Positions 6,931-16,500 of a stretch of 21,270 nucleotides of DNA are shown piece after piece. The notes beneath the pieces are model-generated. The model had not been told where the DNA came from and made no database searches. It worked only from the letters and a program-made list of their open reading frames with translations. Within the stretch, counting starts at the first letter, position 1. Every line of letters begins with the position of its first letter. The position numbers were made by a program, and so were the translations under genes. The stretch lies in the IMG/VR virus record IMGVR_UViG_3300010885_025518, positions 1-21,270 of that record; one strand, given 5' to 3'. The DNA comes from a virus.

Positions 6931-7335
6931 ATGGCAACCGTAACCACAGATATCGTTAGAGATTTTAAAGACCTGGACTTGAATTTTACCATCCATCCAG
7001 TTCGGAAAGACATTAATAGAGTCATCGGACCGATGGCTGTTGTCAATTCCATCAAAAATCTAATACTCACAAACTACTATGAGAGACCATTTCAACCAGA
7101 TATTGGTTCAAATGTTCGTAGATTATTGTTTGAAAATCTTGATAATATTACGGCAACCACTTTAAAAAATGAAATAGAGCGGACTATTGTGAACTATGAG
7201 CCTAGAGCGGCTGTTAAAGATATAAATGTGACCGCCGATTTCGAAAATAATGGGTTTAAAGTTTACTTGGAATTTTTCATTGTAAACCAGACACAACCCA
7301 TTATAATTAATTTCCTTCTTGAACGGATTCGATAA
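6931..7335 (+). CDS. 25: Baseplate wedge protein gp25
   Basis: gp25 is the sheath-initiating wedge component, related to TssE of type VI secretion systems. At 134 residues it is the size of T4 gp25 (132). Diagnostic segments are SIKNLILTNYYERPFQPDIG (about 40-59; compare T4 SIKNSLLGIITTRKGSRPFDPEFG), LLFENLDNITATTL (compare T4 QLFENMTPLTADTV), and the conserved Glu-Pro-Arg core at 90-92 in NYEPRAAV, which is nearly identical to T4 NYEPRIDKLAV. In gp25 and TssE this EPR core contacts the gp6-type wedge protein. The stop codon is followed immediately by the gp6 ATG (TAAATG), so the two partners are probably co-translated. No Shine-Dalgarno sequence is seen at the gp25 start. Confidence 0.95.
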   Translation: MATVTTDIVRDFKDLDLNFTIHPVRKDINRVIGPMAVVNSIKNLILTNYYERPFQPDIGSNVRRLLFENLDNITATTLKNEIERTIVNYEPRAAVKDINVTADFENNGFKVYLEFFIVNQTQPIIINFLLERIR

Positions 7336-9390
7336 ATGGCAAACGCACGTTTACAAATTTCTGACCTTGATTTTGACACAATCAAGAATAATTTAAAATC
7401 GTACCTACAACAACAATCTGAATTTACAGATTATGATTTTGAAGGTTCTAGTTTAAATATTCTGTTGGATATTCTGGCTTATAACACTCATTATAATGCT
7501 TACTACTTAAACATGGTTGCCAATGAGGCATTCATGGATACCGCTTTATTGCGTGATTCGGTTGTTTCTCATGCTAAAACTTTAAATTATGTTCCGTTTT
7601 CTTACTCCGCACCTAAAGCAATTATCAATGTAACAGTAATTTCATTAAACAGTACACCAGGAACTTTAACACTTCCTAAAGGTTTTACTTTCAGTTCAAA
7701 TTTAATTGACAACATCTCATATAATTTTGTTACACTTGAAGATGCTACGGTAACAAAATCTAATACTACATATTATTTTGAAAATTTGGCAATCTACGAA
7801 GGTAGATTAGTGGATTACGTTTACACTTTTAATAAAAATTCTAATCCAAAATCCATATTTACTTTACCAGATTCAAACATTGACACAAATACATTGTATG
7901 TAACTGTAGCTGATGTGAGTGGAAATTCAGCAACACAAGTTTATAATAAAGTTACAGAAATTTTAGATGTTGATTCTACATCATTAGTTTATTTTTTACA
8001 AGAATCTAAAAAAGGTAACTATGAAATTTATTTTGGTGACGGTGTAATTGGTAAAGCTCTTATTGATGGTTCTACCGTTAGTGTTAATTATCTTGTAACT
8101 TCAGGTATACCTGCAAATTCCGTTGATGGATTTATTGCTGATTCTTCTATTGGTGGATTTACCGATGTGTTGATAGACGTTGTAGCTGTTGCTAGTGGTG
8201 GTGCAATTCGTGAATCGGTAGATTCAATTAAATATTCTGCGGCTGCACAGTATGCTAATCAAAATAGATTGGTAACAATTAAAGATTATGAAACATACAT
8301 TCAATCAAAATATCCAGGTATAGATTCATTATCTGTTTGGGGTGGTGAAAATGAACCAGTACCTGTTTATGGTAAAGTTTTCATTTCATTAAAACCAAAA
8401 ACAAATTATTTTATTTCTGAATTGGAAAAAGCTCGTATTATTTCCGAAATTATTGACCCAAAATCTATTGTAACTGTTCAGTCTGAAATTCGTGACCCCG
8501 AATATTTGTATTTGTCGGTCGAATCTTCGGTTCAATATGATCCAAGAAAAACTGTTTTATCTGAAGATGCAATTAAAACGAACATTAGAAACGCTATCAT
8601 ATCTTATCGTAATTCATTTTTAAATAAATTTGGTGCAAGTTTCATATTATCAAAACTTCAAGACTCTATTGATGGAACAGATATCAATTCTATTCTTGGT
8701 TCTGAAGCAACAGTTCGTGTTCAACGCCGATTCGAACCACTATTAAATCAAACAGCAAGTTACAATATTAATTTTAATGTGCCTTTACATCGTGGTACAA
8801 TTACAAATAAATTAACATCAACCGAGTTTGATGTATATGACACTGGTGGCACATTAAGAACCGCACAATTTGATGAATCGCCACAATCATTTACAGGTAT
8901 TTCTGAAATACAAGTTATTGATCCTGGCTCTGGATATACAACTGCGCCAACAGTTACAATTAGTGGTGATGGTAGTAATGCAACCGCAGAGGCAACGATT
9001 GTAAATGGACGTATTCAAAAAATTACAGTTACAAATCGTGGCTCAGAATATACCAGAGCGACTGTAGCTATTTCTGGTGGAAATGGTTTTGGTGCTTCAG
9101 CTCTTGCTGTTGTTGATGCAAAAATTGGTACTTTAAGAACCATTTATTATGATTCATTAGCACAAAGACAAATTATTAATGCTAGTGCTGGTACAATTTT
9201 TTATGATACTGGCCTTATAGTTATTAATGACATACGATTCTTGGCTGTCAGTTCAACTGATAATTTAATTCGTATGACGATTGAGGCTGACAAAGGTATA
9301 ATTCAATCAACAAGAAGCACTATCATTACAATTGATGAGACCGATCCAACATCAATTGTTACCACATTAACAAAAAATAATAAACAATAA
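7336..9390 (+). CDS. 6: Baseplate wedge protein gp6
   Basis: gp6 dimers form the inner iris ring of the baseplate and belong to the baseplate J family. The N-terminal hallmark is present: FTDYDFEGSSLNILLDILAY followed by NTHYNAYYLNMVANEAFM (about 31-68; T4 has LDYDFEGSRLNVLCDLLAYNT). FYFGDG-like (YEIYFGDGVIGKAL), VTIKDYETYIQSKYPGIDS and VFISLKPKTNYFIS mark the J-type core up to about residue 365. The total of 684 residues is close to T4 gp6 (660). One difference is a Gly-rich two-part repeat at residues ~525-594 in the C-terminal region, of the same kind found in three other proteins here. The gene abuts gp25, and its stop overlaps the next ATG (TAATG). Confidence 0.93.
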   Translation: MANARLQISDLDFDTIKNNLKSYLQQQSEFTDYDFEGSSLNILLDILAYNTHYNAYYLNMVANEAFMDTALLRDSVVSHAKTLNYVPFSYSAPKAIINVTVISLNSTPGTLTLPKGFTFSSNLIDNISYNFVTLEDATVTKSNTTYYFENLAIYEGRLVDYVYTFNKNSNPKSIFTLPDSNIDTNTLYVTVADVSGNSATQVYNKVTEILDVDSTSLVYFLQESKKGNYEIYFGDGVIGKALIDGSTVSVNYLVTSGIPANSVDGFIADSSIGGFTDVLIDVVAVASGGAIRESVDSIKYSAAAQYANQNRLVTIKDYETYIQSKYPGIDSLSVWGGENEPVPVYGKVFISLKPKTNYFISELEKARIISEIIDPKSIVTVQSEIRDPEYLYLSVESSVQYDPRKTVLSEDAIKTNIRNAIISYRNSFLNKFGASFILSKLQDSIDGTDINSILGSEATVRVQRRFEPLLNQTASYNINFNVPLHRGTITNKLTSTEFDVYDTGGTLRTAQFDESPQSFTGISEIQVIDPGSGYTTAPTVTISGDGSNATAEATIVNGRIQKITVTNRGSEYTRATVAISGGNGFGASALAVVDAKIGTLRTIYYDSLAQRQIINASAGTIFYDTGLIVINDIRFLAVSSTDNLIRMTIEADKGIIQSTRSTIITIDETDPTSIVTTLTKNNKQ
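8908..9117 (+). repeat. GSGY beta module inside gp6
   Basis: Residues ~525-594 of gp6 contain two half-units. The first begins IQVIDPGSGYTTAPTVTISG and the second ITVTNRGSEYTRATVAISGG. The halves share the order strand, Gly-x-Gly/Glu-Tyr turn, (Pro)-Thr/Ala-Val strand, Gly-rich loop, Ala-rich strand. The same module recurs in the gp7-position protein, in gp8 and in the 1982-residue protein. Confidence 0.8.
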
Positions 9391-11930
9391 TGTCTGAACA
9401 AAAAACATCATTACTGATTAATCGTCAGGTACCTGAGTTTGTTCGGGATGAATACCCTACGTTTATTAATTTCTTGGAAGCTTACTATGAGTTTTTAGAA
9501 AATAAACAAACGGGTCAAAATAATGATTTAGTTAATAAATCAAAAGACCTTCGTTATATTTCTGACGTTGATTATTCAATAGCACAATTTGAAAATAACT
9601 TTCTTAATACGTTTGCTACTTTTTTACCTAAAGATGTTAAAGTAGATAAAGCCTTTTTAATTAAACAAATGTTACCTTTGTATCTATCAAAGGGTAACGA
9701 AAAATCTTTTAAACTTCTTTTCAAATTAATTTTCAATGAAGAAGTTGAAGTCATCAAACCTAAATCAAGTATTCTTCGAGCATCTGATGGTAAATGGTTA
9801 ATTGAAAAAGCTTTCCGTATTTCACAAGATGTGTATAGTACCTATACTGCAAATGGTAATACTTCATCTAGTGCAACGGCAACAGGCAATACCGTTTTTA
9901 AAATGGCACAAATTGCCACTACTGATAAAATTCAAGTTTATGTAAATAATGTTTTGCAATCTTCAGGATACAATGTTAGACCTGAATCAAGAAAAGTTGT
10001 ATTTAATACATCACCTTCAGCCAATTCAACAATTAAAATTTTATATAATGATTTTAATTATGCATTACTGGAAAATAGAAAACTGATAGGTTCAAGTTCT
10101 GGTGCATCTGCTATTGTTGAGAGAGCTGCTCAAAAAACTGTTAATGCTAAATCAGCTTTTGAGTTATATGTCAACGACAAAACATTGGTTGGTACATTTT
10201 CAAACGGTGAATTTGCGACTACTAATATTATTGATACTGATGGTAGTCTTATAAATTTACAAGTTTCTGGTCTATCAACATTAGCAACAATTAATGTTAT
10301 TGACGGTGGCGCTAGTTATAATGTTGGTGACCCTGTTATCATTACTGGTGGCGGTGCAGTAGAAACAGCTGAAGCGATTGTTTCGGAAGTATTTTCTGGA
10401 TTTATTAACCAAATTCGTGTTCTTGCCGGTGGCGCAGGATTTAAAACTGGTTCAAATGTAAATCTTATTGGTGCTACTGCAAATGCATCATTGGTTCTTG
10501 CTATTGATGCTGTTGATACTTCGGGTGCAAATAGTGCAAATACTTTTGTTGTTGACACTACAAGAATTGCCAACTATGCATCGATTGCAATTAATGCAGC
10601 AGACTATGGTTTTCCAAACACCGCTATATCGGAGAATGTTAGTTCACGAATTATAGATGCTTTAGCATTTTCAAATGTAACAAGTATTGGAGCAATTACT
10701 AACGTAGCAATTTTGTTTGCTAATGCAATTTTCGCAACTGTTCCAACTTTAGATGCCGATTCGGCACCGTTTTTAAATGGAGCTTCCGAAGAACAGCATA
10801 TTTCATATACTCGTTCTGTTGGTAGAATAAACATTAACAATGGCGGTAACAATTATAAAATTGGTGACGAATTAATTTTTACCACTTCAGGTAACATGAA
10901 TTTTGGTTTTGGTGCAGCAGCCGCAGTAAGGAATGTATCTTCAACTGGTGCAATCACTCAAGTAGAATTACAACCACCAAGAATTGCTGGCACAGCAAAT
11001 GTTTATGGTATCACAAATGTAACTGTTAGTGGTACCAATACATACTTCTTAGATGAATTGCGTGTTGGTGATAGAATTATGATTAATAGTGAATCACGTT
11101 ATATCAACACAATTACTTCCAATACATCACTTAATGTTAATGCTAATTTTCTGTACACAACAACGGGTGGTGGTAAAAAAATTGGATTGCATGGTTTGTT
11201 ACCAGTTGGTGGTGTGAATTACGAAAAAACAAAATTACCAACAATAAATGTTTCTTCTGTTTCTGGTGCAAATGCAAACCTTGCAGTCATTGCTCTTATG
11301 GGTGATGGTGAAAATTTATTTGCAACTGCTGACCAAGACCCTGGTTCAATTATAAAAATTAGGGTTGTAAATGCTGGTTCGGGATATCAAACACCACCAA
11401 CAATTGATTTGACACAAAAAGGTGACGGTACTGCAACTGCAAATGCTTTGGTTGAACCAAGTTATGTTACCTTTCCTGGTCGTTGGACTTCTTCTGATAG
11501 TATCCTTTCAGCCTCTGAACGTGTAATACAAGGTAGAGATTATTATATTGACTATGCATATGTCCTAGCTTCAAAAGTTGAATTTTCTAAATTTAAAGAG
11601 TTGTTCAAAAACTTAATTCATCCTGCAGGATTTAAACAATATGCAGATTTTAGAATTGATGAAATTGTTTCAGCAAATAACATATCAATTAACAGTTATT
11701 CAAGTAATGTTATTTCTGGATTAGTCAATGTTAACAGTAGCATATATGTAACTGGCACCAATACTTTGTTCAATATTGCAAACACTAACAATGTTATCAC
11801 AATTGGAACACAAATTGCAATTAATTCCGAAGTCAGAACAATAAGTAGTATTTTGAGTAATACCGTACTACGGGTTTCTTCTGCATTTACTCAGTCCGCA
11901 AACAACCAAGAACTTGTAATTGTTACATAA
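9390..11930 (+). CDS. Large baseplate wedge protein in the gp7 position
   Basis: This 846-residue protein lies between gp6 and gp8, where T4 has gp7 (1032 residues), the wedge scaffold. The N-terminal ~150 residues form a conserved helical domain: VPEFVRDEYPTFINFLEAYY, then FLPKDVKVDKAF, MLPLYLSKGNEKSFKLLFKL, and ILRASDGKWL. I recall this domain from many marine T4-like phages, annotated as wedge or virion structural protein, but I see no direct residue match to T4 gp7. The remainder is a chain of beta modules: a fibre-type VNNVLQ module at ~166-221, Gly-rich GxGY units at ~301-376, ~478-530 and ~654-690, and two GTNT-type modules at ~546-587 and ~787-832. Between these, IDYAYVLASKVEFSKFKELF and NLIHPAGFKQYADFRI look like a conserved closing segment. 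Equivalence to gp7 is positional inference. Confidence 0.75.
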   Translation: MSEQKTSLLINRQVPEFVRDEYPTFINFLEAYYEFLENKQTGQNNDLVNKSKDLRYISDVDYSIAQFENNFLNTFATFLPKDVKVDKAFLIKQMLPLYLSKGNEKSFKLLFKLIFNEEVEVIKPKSSILRASDGKWLIEKAFRISQDVYSTYTANGNTSSSATATGNTVFKMAQIATTDKIQVYVNNVLQSSGYNVRPESRKVVFNTSPSANSTIKILYNDFNYALLENRKLIGSSSGASAIVERAAQKTVNAKSAFELYVNDKTLVGTFSNGEFATTNIIDTDGSLINLQVSGLSTLATINVIDGGASYNVGDPVIITGGGAVETAEAIVSEVFSGFINQIRVLAGGAGFKTGSNVNLIGATANASLVLAIDAVDTSGANSANTFVVDTTRIANYASIAINAADYGFPNTAISENVSSRIIDALAFSNVTSIGAITNVAILFANAIFATVPTLDADSAPFLNGASEEQHISYTRSVGRININNGGNNYKIGDELIFTTSGNMNFGFGAAAAVRNVSSTGAITQVELQPPRIAGTANVYGITNVTVSGTNTYFLDELRVGDRIMINSESRYINTITSNTSLNVNANFLYTTTGGGKKIGLHGLLPVGGVNYEKTKLPTINVSSVSGANANLAVIALMGDGENLFATADQDPGSIIKIRVVNAGSGYQTPPTIDLTQKGDGTATANALVEPSYVTFPGRWTSSDSILSASERVIQGRDYYIDYAYVLASKVEFSKFKELFKNLIHPAGFKQYADFRIDEIVSANNISINSYSSNVISGLVNVNSSIYVTGTNTLFNIANTNNVITIGTQIAINSEVRTISSILSNTVLRVSSAFTQSANNQELVIVT
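9885..10052 (+). repeat. Fibre-type VNNxxQ module in the gp7-position protein
   Basis: Residues ~166-221 contain GNTVFKMAQIATTDKIQVYV, then NNVLQSSGYNV, VVFNTSPSANSTIKILY. This parallels the N-terminal module of the fibre protein at 20581-21231 (IDVIVNSIQQD, YSIASGVITFTEAPSAGTQN, ITVRY). Both follow the pattern: strand, V-x-V-N-x-x-x-Q, Y-x-V/I, V-x-F, A-P/S-P-S-A, T-I/I-T, Y. Confidence 0.6.
10290..10517 (+). repeat. GxGY beta module, first pair, in the gp7-position protein
   Basis: There are two consecutive half-units: INVIDGGASYNVGDPVIITG and IRVLAGGAGFKTGSNVNLIG, each followed by an Ala-rich strand (residues ~301-376). They match the module in gp6, gp8 and the 1982-residue protein. Confidence 0.72.
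10821..10979 (+). repeat. GxGY beta module, third half-unit, in the gp7-position protein
   Basis: Residues ~478-530 contain RININNGGNNYKIGDELIFT followed by a Gly/Ala-rich loop, an Ala-run and a VELQPP strand. The NGGNNYKIGD core matches the DGGASYNVGD core of the first unit. Confidence 0.6.
11025..11150 (+). repeat. GTNT module, copy A
   Basis: Residues ~546-587 run VSGTNTYFLDELRVGDRIMI, then NSESRYINTITSNTSLNVNA. The same protein carries a second copy near its C-terminus (11748-11887). The shared pattern is V-x-G-T-N-T-x-F, G-x-x-I-x-I-N-S-E, R-x-I, I-x-SNT-x-L-x-V. Confidence 0.72.
11349..11460 (+). repeat. GSGY beta half-unit, fourth, in the gp7-position protein
   Basis: Residues ~654-690 run IIKIRVVNAGSGYQTPPTID followed by KGDGTATANALV. 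This is the copy most like those of gp6 and the 1982-residue protein. Confidence 0.7.
11748..11887 (+). repeat. GTNT module, copy B
   Basis: Residues ~787-832 run VTGTNTLFNIANTNNVITIG, then TQIAINSEVRTISSILSNT and LRVSSAF. It is the partner of copy A and closes the protein just before its stop codon. Confidence 0.72.
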
Positions 11931-11933
11931 ATA
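11926..11933 (+). promoter_or_regulatory. Candidate late-promoter-like box CATAAATA before gp8
   Basis: The box overlaps the stop of the upstream gene and ends ten bases before the gp8 ATG. gp8 lacks an AGG-type ribosome-binding site. With T4 spacing, transcription would start near 11939, giving a leader of only about five bases. The box is one base off the late consensus. Confidence 0.3.
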
Positions 11934-11943
11934 AAGAATTACT

Positions 11944-13497
11944 ATGGCTACCTCATACACATCCAAAAAACTGTCGTTCAATAACGCAGAACAATTTAAA
12001 GAATCCTTTGCTGAACCGCAACCGACTGTTGGTTACTTGTTCATTGGCAATAATGTTCCTTATGCAAACGAACTATCACCAAATTCAATCGTAGATTCCA
12101 CATCCGATGAAAAGACGGTATGGGACAATATGTTTGCCGCAAAGAAAATTACTGGTAATGATGTTGAATTGGTTGTACCTCGCATCAATTGGGTTACAAC
12201 TAAACGATATAAACAGTTTGATGATAAAATTTCAACTAATGAATTATTGACTGCTGATAGTGGTGTTGGTGGTAATAGTCAACCGATGTATATTTTGACA
12301 AGTGCAAGAAATGTCTACAAGTGTTTGTCTAATAATTCTAATGTGGTTTCTACTGTGGAACCTTCTGGTGATTATAATACCGCAAACGGCACAATTCGTA
12401 CCGCAGACGGATATATTTGGAAATATCTTTATAATGTTAAAGCTTCTAACAAGTTTTTGACTTCTGCTTGGATTCCAGCACCAACTTCTACGTCTAAATT
12501 GGATTATAATGTTAGTTCAACAAGTGTTATTGATGGTGAGCTGGTGACTATTATGGTTACAAATGGTGGTACTGGTTATGCAAACCCAACCACTACAGCT
12601 ACAGCTTTCGGTATAGGTGTTACTGCTTTAACACTAATAAGTGCCGTAAATGTTGTTGCGAATATGACTGTAACTGGTACTGGAATTGCAACTGGAACTT
12701 TGGTTTCTACTGTTAATACTTTGTCGAGTATTATCACAATTTCTTCCGCAACCACAGCAAATGGTGGTGGTACAGGAAACAACATCACATTCGGTACTAG
12801 AGTTTATATTTCAGGTGACGGTTCTGGTGCAGAAGCTACTGCAAACATCGTAAATAGTTCAATTTCTAAAATTACAGTTGATGTAACGGGTTTAGGATAT
12901 TCTTTTGCCAATGCAATCATTTACGGTTCTGGTACTGGTGCAAATGTAAGAGTGGTTTTACCACCAAAATATGGCCACGGAATGAACCCAGCTAAAGAAT
13001 TAAACGGTGCCAATGTTATGGTTGCCGAAAGAATTGGCCAAGTAGATGCATCAGAAAGTGGATTAATTTCAACATCAACTTCAATAAGACAGTATGGTTT
13101 ACTGAGAGACCCGTATAAATATGGTGCAAACACAGCAGTATCAACGTCTAACGCAAATACTGTTATTTCTCAAACTGTTAATTTGACTCTGGTTGCAGGT
13201 TCTGCATTTTCCCTAAATGAGTTTGTTTATCAAGGTGGTGCAGCAAATAATGCTTATTTTTATGGTTTCGTTAACTCTCAAACATCAAATGAGGTTCGCC
13301 TAACTAAAGTAAGGGGTGATGTTGCAGTTGGTGGACTATTAATTGGTGCAACTTCGGGTGTTACTAGAACGGTCGTTAAAAGAAATAATCCCGAATTCCA
13401 ACCATATACAGGTGATATTGAGTATGTTGAAAATATTACAAAGATTCAAAGAGCAGATGGTCAAGCCGAAAATATTAAATTTGTTATCAGATTTTAA
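11944..13497 (+). CDS. 8: Baseplate wedge protein gp8
   Basis: gp8 dimers bind the outer arm of each wedge. The family pattern shows in the N-terminal half: LSFNNAEQFKESF, VGYLFIGNNVPYANE, TVWDNMFAAKKITGNDVELV, VPRINWVTTKRYKQFDD, MYILTSARNVYKCLSNN, and TADGYIWKYLYNVKASNKFL (about 154-173), followed by WIPAP. It resumes in the C-terminal half with KYGHGMNPAKELNGANVMV, YGLLRDPYKYG, and EYVENITKIQRADGQAENIK. At 517 residues it is much longer than T4 gp8 (334). Most of the excess is a Gly-rich insertion at residues ~201-339, made of the GxGY module split by another module. It starts 13 bases after the preceding stop, without a clear Shine-Dalgarno sequence. Confidence 0.9.
   Translation: MATSYTSKKLSFNNAEQFKESFAEPQPTVGYLFIGNNVPYANELSPNSIVDSTSDEKTVWDNMFAAKKITGNDVELVVPRINWVTTKRYKQFDDKISTNELLTADSGVGGNSQPMYILTSARNVYKCLSNNSNVVSTVEPSGDYNTANGTIRTADGYIWKYLYNVKASNKFLTSAWIPAPTSTSKLDYNVSSTSVIDGELVTIMVTNGGTGYANPTTTATAFGIGVTALTLISAVNVVANMTVTGTGIATGTLVSTVNTLSSIITISSATTANGGGTGNNITFGTRVYISGDGSGAEATANIVNSSISKITVDVTGLGYSFANAIIYGSGTGANVRVVLPPKYGHGMNPAKELNGANVMVAERIGQVDASESGLISTSTSIRQYGLLRDPYKYGANTAVSTSNANTVISQTVNLTLVAGSAFSLNEFVYQGGAANNAYFYGFVNSQTSNEVRLTKVRGDVAVGGLLIGATSGVTRTVVKRNNPEFQPYTGDIEYVENITKIQRADGQAENIKFVIRF
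12544..12960 (+). repeat. GxGY module in gp8, interrupted by a second module
   Basis: The module begins LVTIMVTNGGTGYANPTT (12544-12594). It resumes at 12799 with RVYISGDGSGAEATANIV and continues through KITVDVTGLGYSFANAIIYG to about 12960. Between the halves, 12595-12798 (68 codons) encodes a different beta module: TVTGTGIATGTLVSTVNT, IITISSATTANGGGTGNN, ITFG. Joining the flanks restores a normal-length unit comparable to the one in gp6. Confidence 0.72.
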
Positions 13498-13509
13498 GGA
13501 AATTATTTA

Positions 13510-16500
13510 ATGTCGTTAAATACTAATTTTAATGTCAATCCGTATTATGACGATTATGACGAAAACAAAAAGTTTCTTCGTATATTGTTTAAACCGGGTT
13601 ATGCAGTTCAAGCCCGTGAGCTCACACAATCTCAAACTATTTTACAGAAACAAGTAGAACGATTTGGTCAACACATTTTTAAAAATGGCTCCGTTGTTTC
13701 TGGTGGCCAACTGTTTATTCATGATACCACATATTTAAATGTAAGCACAGATTACGCTGGTACAGCGGTTAACATAAATGATTTTAATGGTAAAACAATT
13801 ACCAATTTGGCAGGAACAAAAACTGGTCAAGTAGTTGTTGTTTATGATACGAATGTCGGTGTAACACCGAATCAACCAAAAGTAGTTTATGTAAAACAAA
13901 TTTCAGGAACAGCTTTTGTTGCCGGTGATACAATTACTACAGTTGAAACTAATCCAGTTTTTGCTAATGTTGCAACAGGTGGTGTTGGAACTGGCCAAAC
14001 ATTTTCTGTAACTGATGGTGTCTATTTTTATGATGGATTTTTCCTTAAAAATGATGAACAAACAATCGCAATTAGTAAATACAATACATCATCTAATGCA
14101 AGAGTTGGTTTTGAAATTACAGAATCTATTGTTGAATCTACACAAGATACATCTATGTTGGATCCAGCTCAAGATGCTTCAAACTTTCAAGCACCAGGTG
14201 CTGACCGATTTAAAGTTGATTTAATTCTTTCTAGTCGTTCATTAAATTCTACTGACGATACACAATTTATTGAATTAGCTAGAGTTGAAAACGGAGTTCT
14301 ATCTTATGCATTAATTTACCCACAGTATGCTGTTCTTGAAGATACTTTAGCAAGAAGAACATTTGATGAATCTGGTAATTATACTGTTCGACCATTCAAA
14401 CTTGCATTAGAAACAAGTTCAGCCAATACTGCAAAAGCTAATGTTATTTTATCACCAGGTAAAGCATACGTTTATGGTTACGAATATGAATCAATTGCGC
14501 CAACGACAATTACATTCGATAAACCACGTACAACAGATTCCGTTTTAGTTAAACGACTAACTGCTGACTATGGTTACTATGTCTATTCAAACACACATTT
14601 TGGTTCTTTACCAATTAACAGTTTACAAACAATAGATTTACATTGTGTATCAAATAGTACAATCAATGTAACATCTACTGGCACAATTACTAATACAAAG
14701 ATTGGTACAGCTCGTGTTAAATCTATTGCCTTTGAAACGGCAGCAAATACACAAAACTCCGCAACATATACCTATCGCACATATTTGTTTGATGTAAATG
14801 TTGGTTCTATTACAGGTGGTAATGTTGTTGTTTTAGGAACAAATACTGGCTATGTTCAAATTGCAAACAGTATAACTGGTTCACAATTATACTCAACTTC
14901 TAATACTGCTTATACTGGTTCTAAATTTAGAATTTTAACCGGTCCTGGTGCTGGCGAAAAACCAAAAACAATTATAAACTATAATGGTGCAACTCAGACA
15001 ATTCAACTTTCTGAGCCTTTTATTACCACACCAAATTCAACATCTAATTGGTCTATTGATTTTGAATTTAATGATGTTAAATCATTATCGGTAGTTAGTG
15101 GTACAACTCGTCTTGTTGGAGTTGATATTGATACTTCATCTAAAGACCCAGCTTCAACATATAATGACACGTTCATTTCAGATAGCAACCTTGAACCATT
15201 ATTATTTAATCTTGGCCAAACTTATATTGCACAAAATACAATTGCTAATTTTTCATACTCGTATAAACGTCTGTATGAATCACAATCATTCTCATCTTCA
15301 CAATCTCCAGCATTAACTGTTGGTACTGGTGAAACAATTTCTACTGCAATAAGTTCTTCCGCTAAGGCTGAGAATTATCAAATTGTTGTTACAACCGCAG
15401 GCACATCACCATATACTGTTGGTCAAATTATTCCCACCAACTTGTATACTGTAGATTCAGGAACTCGTAAAATTACTGTTACTTCTGGTAACAACATGGT
15501 TGCAAATATTACTTCAACTATTAATGCAAGTAATCCTGGTTCAAAAGGCAAAACATATGTTGGCGCTAATGCTACTGTGCAAACATCTGGCGGAACAAGC
15601 ATTTTTGCAAACAATGGAGTAATACTCTATACCGCAAATGGCCAAGTTCACATTATGGCCAACACAATTTATAAAACTCCAGGTACAGTTCAATCGTTAT
15701 TTGTTCCTGATGTTACTGAATTGGTTTCGGTTTTAGATTTCAATAACACTTCAATTACTGTTGCTAATTCATCTAGTGCAGTCGATGTTACATCACGATA
15801 CACTTTAGATAACGGCCAAAGAGATTCATTCTATGACCATTCATCTATTAGACTAAAAGCTGGTGTGTCTGCACCTGTTGGTCCGCTAGTTGTTAAGTTT
15901 AATCGTTTTAGTTCATCTGGTGCAGGATTCTTCACCGTTGATTCATATGTTGGATACAATTACGGAAGTATTCCTGCTTACACTTCTCAGGCAACAGGGC
16001 AAGTTTACGAATTAAAAGATTGCCTTGATTATAGACCTGTTAGGTCATCTCCAACAACACCAACGACAGCAAACACCGTCAGCTTCGATGTTGACTCAAC
16101 CACGACTGGTCCTAAGATTCCAGAGAATGGTTCTGATGTAATTTTAGATTATCAATATTATCTACCAAGAATAGATAAGGTAATGTTAAACAAAAATCGT
16201 AATTTTGAAGTTGTTCAAGGCAATCCTTCTTTGACGCCAGTTACACCTCTTGATAAAGATGGTGCGATGACAATGTATATTCTTCGTGAGCCTGCTTATG
16301 TTGCCAATACATCCGAAATTGAAGTTCAATACATTGATAATAGACGTTACACAATGCGTGATATTGGCACATTAGACAAACGCATTGGAAATCTTGAATA
16401 TTATACTTCACTTTCTTTACTTGAACAAAATGCATTGAACAAACAAGATTTGACCATTTTGGATTCTACAAATTTACCACGATTCAAAAATGGTATTGTT

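Noticed and set aside
10316-10852. Overlapping minus-strand frames opposite the gp7-position protein, and similar frames opposite gp8 and the giant gene
   Set aside because: Their hydrophobic Val/Ala/Pro-rich translations are the complement of Gly/Asn/Thr-rich beta modules, with no start signals.
13114-13121. Exact TATAAATA inside gp8
   Set aside because: It encodes part of the conserved DPYKYG segment and the next gene start is nearly 390 bases away. About three chance matches per strand are expected in this length.
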